DNA of 8,523 bases from Oscillospiraceae bacterium (GTDB lineage: Bacteria; Bacillota; Clostridia; Oscillospirales; Oscillospiraceae), in NCBI GenBank assembly GCA_902767395.1, contig CACXHI010000131.1:1-8523 (forward strand), written 5' to 3'. A model generated the notes under the pieces. That model saw only the letters and a program-made list of their open reading frames with translations. It did not search any database and was not told the DNA's origin. The position numbers and the translations under genes are program-made. Below, piece by piece: positions 4,948-8,523 of this stretch. Every line of letters begins with the position of its first letter. The first letter of the stretch is position 1.

Positions 4948-4978
4948 GGGGACATACCTCCTCTGTGTCTTTTTCTAT

Positions 4979-5007
4979 ATCATACCCTATTTTTGCGGAT
5001 TTGTAAA
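4979..5007 (-). promoter_or_regulatory. Sigma-A-type promoter of ireB
   Basis: On the minus strand, TTTACA (5002-5007, 5/6) and TATGAT (4979-4984, 5/6) are separated by an ideal 17 nt. The predicted start near 4972 leaves a 24-nt leader that contains AGGAGG. The element sits in the 73-nt AT-rich gap after the degV stop. Confidence 0.8.
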
Positions 5008-5020
5008 GCCTTGTGGGAAA

Positions 5021-5866
5021 TTATTTTTCCTTCCGGACAAAGAACACGCCGAAGGTGTTGGGGCCGCAGTGGGTTGAAATTGCAGAGGACGCAGGGTATT
5101 CAATGAGCTGGTGACAGCCGGTTTTTTCCCGCAGCCACGTTTTCAGCTCCTCCAGAAACGCCGGGTCCTGAATCGTATGACTGACGTACACCAGATCGGT
5201 CTCATATTCCGCAAGCTTGGCAAGCAAATCCTCCAAATACTGATAGACGCACTTGCGGTAGACGCCGCGGTATTTCTTGCCCTGACGCATGACGCCGTTG
5301 TCAAAGACGATTTCCGGGCGAAGCTTGAGAATGTTTGCGCCCATCGCCGCGAGGGAGGAGCAGCGTCCGCCCTTGTGGAGAAATTCCAGCGTTTCAATGA
5401 TAAAGCTGCCCTCCACGCGCTCCCGATAGGCTTCCATAAAGGCTGCTACTGCGGCGGGGTCCTTCAGATCGGTGCGCAGAGCGGCCAGAATCGTCAGGCT
5501 GGTGCCGCCTGCGAGACTCTTGGAGTCTACGACCCAGACGTTGCCAACCTCCTGCGCTGCGAGACAGGCGTTTTGATAGCAGGAGGAAACGCCGGCGCTT
5601 TTCGAGACGTGGATGACGGGACGGCCCTCGGCGGTGAGCTTGCGGAACCATTTCTCATAGTCGCCGGGGTTGGCGGCGCTGGTTTTTGCGAGCTGCCCGG
5701 ATCTGCGTACATAATCCAGAAGATCCTGCTGGGTCAGATCGGGCCAGTCGTCCACAGTGCGGTCTCCCATGGTGACGTAGCTGGCAATGGGACGAATGTC
5801 ATACAGCTTCAGGAAGTCGTCCGGCATATCCAGAGTGCTGTCGGCGCTGATAATATAAGGCTTCAT
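5021..5866 (-). CDS. DegV family fatty-acid-binding protein
   Basis: A 281-aa DegV protein. The family binds a fatty acid in a cleft between two alpha/beta lobes, and in Gram-positive bacteria related FakB proteins present the fatty acid to the kinase FakA. Visible landmarks are the N-terminal 'ISADSTLDMP' (6-15), 'KTSAANPGDY' (61-70, in the position of the usual KTSQPS), 'VSKSAGVSSCYQNA' (87-100), 'VVDSKSLAGG' (112-121), 'LEFLHKGGRCSSLAAMGANI' (160-179) and the C-terminal 'STHCGPNTFGVFF' (264-276). The ATG at 5866 has GAGGA about 7 nt upstream. A TTG at 5887 is in frame but would place that ribosome binding site inside the coding region. It starts 45 nt after pheT with no terminator between, so read-through from pheST is likely. 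Its lipid partner and any FakA are not in this window. Confidence 0.92.
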   Translation of the reverse strand: MKPYIISADSTLDMPDDFLKLYDIRPIASYVTMGDRTVDDWPDLTQQDLLDYVRRSGQLAKTSAANPGDYEKWFRKLTAEGRPVIHVSKSAGVSSCYQNACLAAQEVGNVWVVDSKSLAGGTSLTILAALRTDLKDPAAVAAFMEAYRERVEGSFIIETLEFLHKGGRCSSLAAMGANILKLRPEIVFDNGVMRQGKKYRGVYRKCVYQYLEDLLAKLAEYETDLVYVSHTIQDPAFLEELKTWLREKTGCHQLIEYPASSAISTHCGPNTFGVFFVRKEK

Positions 5867-5911
5867 AAGTCTATCCTCTTTTGTCAATCACTGTTGAAAA
5901 CGGGCAAGTGC

Positions 5912-8296
5912 TCACCGTCTGACGGCGTTGCATTCCGCCGCGAGGCGGCGAAGAATCTCTTCCATGGCAGGCTCGATGTCGGCGTCGGTCAGGGTGCGAT
6001 CCTCCGCCCGGAAGGTCAGGGAGAAGGCCACGCTCTTCTTACCGGGCTGGATGCCGATGCCGCGATAAATGTCGAACAGCTGAATCTCCCGCAGCAGCGC
6101 ACCGGCGGCGTTGGAAATGCAGGCCTCCAGCGCGCCGACGGTTACGCGCTCGTCGCAGACCAGAGACAGATCCCGGCTGGTCGCGGGGAAGCGGGGCAGG
6201 GCGCGGAAGGTCTTTTCGGGCGCCAACACCGTTTGCAGATCGGTGAAGTGCAGCTCCGCCACATAGAGCTCGCAATCCATGTCGTAGTTCTTTGCAACGG
6301 CGGGATGAATCTGCCCCAGAACACCGATGCGCTTTCCACCCACGAACAGGGCGGCACAGCGGCCGGGATGGAAGGTGGGATCATCAGTGACGGTCTCAAA
6401 GCGGGTGGGAAGGGGGTTGAGTTGGGAGAGAATGCCCTCCACAGCGCCCTTGAGCGTGTAGAAGCTCTCCCCGGGGCCGTAGCAGCCCAGCAGGAGCAGC
6501 TTCGGCTCGTAGGGAAGGACCTCTCCCTCCACGGGCAGATAAATCTTGGCCAGCTCATAAAGGCGGGCGGCCTTGTTGTGATAGGCGCTGTTGCGCGCCA
6601 GAATGTCCAGCATCGAAGGAATGCCCGTGGTGCGCATGACAGAGGTGTCCTCGCCCAGCGGATTCAGGAGCTTGATCTGGTTACGTCTGGGGTCGTCCTT
6701 CGGGGCGCGAATGCGATCCATACCGGTCGGGGAGACGAAGGAATAGGTGATGATTTCGCTGTAACCCAGCGCACGGGCTGCGGCGCCCGCCTGATTCTCC
6801 AGCTTCTGGCTGGGGGAATACCCGCCGCGCGTGGTTTCGCCGCGCATCAGGGTGGTGGGAATCTCGTTGTAGCCGTAGAAGCGGGCAACCTCCTCGGCAA
6901 TATCGGCCATGCCCCGCAGATCGGGACGCCAGGAGGGGACTTGAATCATCCCGTCCTTCACCTCCACCTGCTCCCGGCGGAGGTATTCCACCATCTCCGC
7001 CTCGGAAATCTCGGTGCCGAGCAGGGCGTTGATCCGCGCCGGCTCCAGCGGCAGGGTCACGGGCTGGGGAATGTAGTTCAACAGGTCGATCACGCCGTCA
7101 AGCACCTCGCCTGCCTGCAGCAGCTCCACCAGCTCACAGGCCCGGTTGACTGCCGGAAGGGTGAGCAGGGGATCGATGTTCTTCTCGAATTTGGCGGAGG
7201 CCTCGGTGCGCATTCCGAGCGCCAGCGCGGTCTTGCGGATTGAGGTGCCGTCGAAGTTGGCGGACTCGAAGACCACGTCCACGGTATCGGAGACAATCTC
7301 CGAGTTTTCTCCGCCCATGATGCCGGCCAGACCCACGGGCCGCGTCTCGTCCGCAATCACCAGCATATCGGGGCTGAGCTTGCGTTCGTTGCCGTCGAGC
7401 GTGGTCAGAGTCTTGTCGCTGCCTGCACGGCGGACAATGATTTTGCCGCCCCGGACGTAGCGATAGTCAAAGGCGTGCATGGGCTGGCCGTACTCCACCA
7501 TGACGTAGTTGGTGATGTCCACGATGTTGTTGATGGGACGAATGCCGGCGGCGCGCAGACGCTGGCGCATCCACTTGGGGGATGGGCCGATCTTGACGTT
7601 GCGCACCATCCGTGCGGTGTAGCGCAGGCAGAGATCCGGGTCGGGCGTCTCCACTGACAGCAGCTCGGGCAGGACGCCGGGGCCGCCGCCGCGCACGACC
7701 GGCTCATGCAGCTTGAGCGGGACGTTGAAGGCAGCGGCAGTCTCCCGCGCCAGACCGATCAGACTGTAGCAGTCGGGACGGTTGTTGGTGATCTCAAATT
7801 CCACAATGCTGTCGTCGTTGCCGATGACCGTGTTGATGTCCTGCCCGACCGTGCATCCCTCGTCGTTGAGGATCCAGATGCCGTCCTCGCAGGCGTCGGG
7901 GAAATCGTTGCGGGTCAGACCGAGCTCCTGAATGGAGCAGAGCATTCCGTTGGATTCCTCGCCGCGCAGCTTGCCGCGTATGATGTGGACGCCGCCGGCC
8001 AGATCGGAATCGTGCAGGGCAGCGGGAACCAGATCGCCCTCGCGGACGTTCTGCGCGCCGGTGACGATCTGCACGGGGAGCGGCTCGCCCACGTCGATCT
8101 GGCAGATCCACATGTGGTCGGAGTTCGGGTGGCGGACGATGGAAACGACCTTACCCACCTTCACGTTGCGAAGCTCGGCGTCCAGACGGGTGGTGGTCTC
8201 CACCTTCTGTCCGGCGATGGTCATGGTTTCGGCGTATTCCCGGTCAGAGGCCTGAATCTCAACGAATTCCTTGAGCCATTTTCTCGAAATATTCAT
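5912..8296 (-). CDS. pheT: Phenylalanine--tRNA ligase beta subunit
   Basis: A complete 794-aa PheT, the beta chain of the cytoplasmic (alpha-beta)2 enzyme that charges tRNA-Phe; length is normal for the bacterial type. Domains in order: N-terminal segment 1-39; EMAP-like tRNA-binding domain about 40-155 ('VGKVVSIVRHPNSDHMWICQ', 'GAQNV', 'RGEESNGMLCS'); the conserved 'VEFEITNNRPDCYSLIGLAR' at 165-184; the B3/4 editing domain about 214-390 with 'PINNIVDITNYVMVEYGQPM' at 254-273; B5 about 411-480 with 'PSWRPDLRGMADIAEEVARF' at 454-473; the catalytic-like core 490-700 ('NPLGEDTSVMRTT'); and the FDX-ACB anticodon-binding domain 701-794 ('PRFPATSRDLSLV'). The ATG at 8296 has AAGGAGG 8 nt upstream. 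It begins 17 nt after pheS, the standard pheST operon arrangement. No frame damage is visible. Confidence 0.98.
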   Translation of the reverse strand: MNISRKWLKEFVEIQASDREYAETMTIAGQKVETTTRLDAELRNVKVGKVVSIVRHPNSDHMWICQIDVGEPLPVQIVTGAQNVREGDLVPAALHDSDLAGGVHIIRGKLRGEESNGMLCSIQELGLTRNDFPDACEDGIWILNDEGCTVGQDINTVIGNDDSIVEFEITNNRPDCYSLIGLARETAAAFNVPLKLHEPVVRGGGPGVLPELLSVETPDPDLCLRYTARMVRNVKIGPSPKWMRQRLRAAGIRPINNIVDITNYVMVEYGQPMHAFDYRYVRGGKIIVRRAGSDKTLTTLDGNERKLSPDMLVIADETRPVGLAGIMGGENSEIVSDTVDVVFESANFDGTSIRKTALALGMRTEASAKFEKNIDPLLTLPAVNRACELVELLQAGEVLDGVIDLLNYIPQPVTLPLEPARINALLGTEISEAEMVEYLRREQVEVKDGMIQVPSWRPDLRGMADIAEEVARFYGYNEIPTTLMRGETTRGGYSPSQKLENQAGAAARALGYSEIITYSFVSPTGMDRIRAPKDDPRRNQIKLLNPLGEDTSVMRTTGIPSMLDILARNSAYHNKAARLYELAKIYLPVEGEVLPYEPKLLLLGCYGPGESFYTLKGAVEGILSQLNPLPTRFETVTDDPTFHPGRCAALFVGGKRIGVLGQIHPAVAKNYDMDCELYVAELHFTDLQTVLAPEKTFRALPRFPATSRDLSLVCDERVTVGALEACISNAAGALLREIQLFDIYRGIGIQPGKKSVAFSLTFRAEDRTLTDADIEPAMEEILRRLAAECNAVRR

Positions 8297-8313
8297 CTGA
8301 AAAGCCTCCTTCC

Positions 8314-8523
8314 TTAAAACTGCCGCAGGAAGCGGACGTCGTTTTCAAAAATCAAACGCAGATCGGAAATCTGGAAGCGGCGCATCGCCATGCGCTCCAG
8401 ACCGATGCCGAAGGCAAAGCCGGAGTAGACGTTGGGATCAATCCCGCAGCCCTCCAGAACCTTGGGATGGACCATGCCGCCGCCCAGCAGCTCGATCCAG
8501 CCCTCGCCCTTGCAGGTGGGGCA
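8314..8523 (-). CDS. pheS: Phenylalanine--tRNA ligase alpha subunit (C-terminal 69 residues)
   Basis: Only the 3' end is in the window: 69 residues and a TAA stop at 8314-8316. The alpha subunit carries the class II catalytic core that activates phenylalanine. Seen here are the 'CPTCKGEGWIELLGGGMVHP' segment right at the window edge, then 'GIDPNVYSGFAFGIGLERMA', which holds class II motif 3 with its ATP-binding arginine, and the typical end 'ISDLRLIFENDVRFLRQF'. It is followed 17 nt later by pheT. The start, promoter and any T-box leader lie outside the window. Confidence 0.97.
   Translation of the reverse strand, partial: CPTCKGEGWIELLGGGMVHPKVLEGCGIDPNVYSGFAFGIGLERMAMRRFQISDLRLIFENDVRFLRQF

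Noticed and set aside
4953..4955. ATG start for the ireB region, just after AGGAGG.
   Set aside because: It is out of frame with the conserved IreB sequence and directly abuts the ribosome binding site, leaving no spacing.
5882..5887. TTGACA upstream of degV as a -35 box.
   Set aside because: No acceptable -10 hexamer lies 16-18 nt downstream; the nearest TATGAA overlaps the start codon itself.
5111..7243. A 710-codon open frame on the plus strand, antisense to degV and pheT.
   Set aside because: It lies opposite two complete, well-conserved genes, reads through the gap between them and shows no family motif. Long antisense frames are expected from the GC-rich codon use here.

Overview
The window looks like chromosomal DNA from a GC-rich, spore-forming, anaerobic Firmicute. 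Oscillospiraceae/Ruminococcaceae-type Clostridia is the best guess, inferred from the GC-rich codon use, the sporulation genes (spoVAD, spoVAE, yabP, yabQ), an IreB-family regulator and a Ser/Ala-rich SH3b-NlpC/P60 protein. Every supported gene lies on the minus strand, so the biological order runs from high to low coordinates. The long plus-strand ORFs are antisense shadows.

Layout in transcription order: the 3' end of pheS (8523-8314), complete pheT (8296-5912) and a degV-family gene (5866-5021) form a likely co-directional unit. A sigma-A-type promoter (5007-4979) then drives an ireB homologue (4947-4702, TTG start), which ends in a GC-rich hairpin terminator (4674-4645). A second, near-consensus promoter (4493-4465), with an operator-like dyad exactly filling its spacer, drives a two-gene unit. 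That unit is a 95-aa conserved protein of unknown function (4435-4148) and a secreted SH3b-SH3b-NlpC/P60 cell-wall hydrolase (4128-3043), closed by a strong intrinsic terminator (3030-2991).

The rest is a sporulation and division block: spoVAD (2951-1935), a 176-nt gap carrying a heptanucleotide tandem repeat and a perfect palindrome, spoVAE (1758-1405), a sigma-E-like promoter, yabP and yabQ (1-nt overlap), a divIC/ftsB-like gene (491-210), and the 5' end of a yabR-like S1-domain gene (179-1). The yabP-yabQ-divIC-yabR order is the classic Bacillus/Clostridium arrangement. spoVAC is not next to spoVAD here.

The genes cover tRNA charging (PheST), wall remodelling and its Ser/Thr-kinase-linked control (IreB, NlpC/P60), spore dipicolinate uptake (SpoVAD/E), cortex formation (YabP/Q) and septation (DivIC). 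Nothing in the window is clearly a new system. The most open questions are the uncharacterised 95-aa partner of the hydrolase with its dyad-containing promoter, and the repeat insertion that splits spoVAD from spoVAE.
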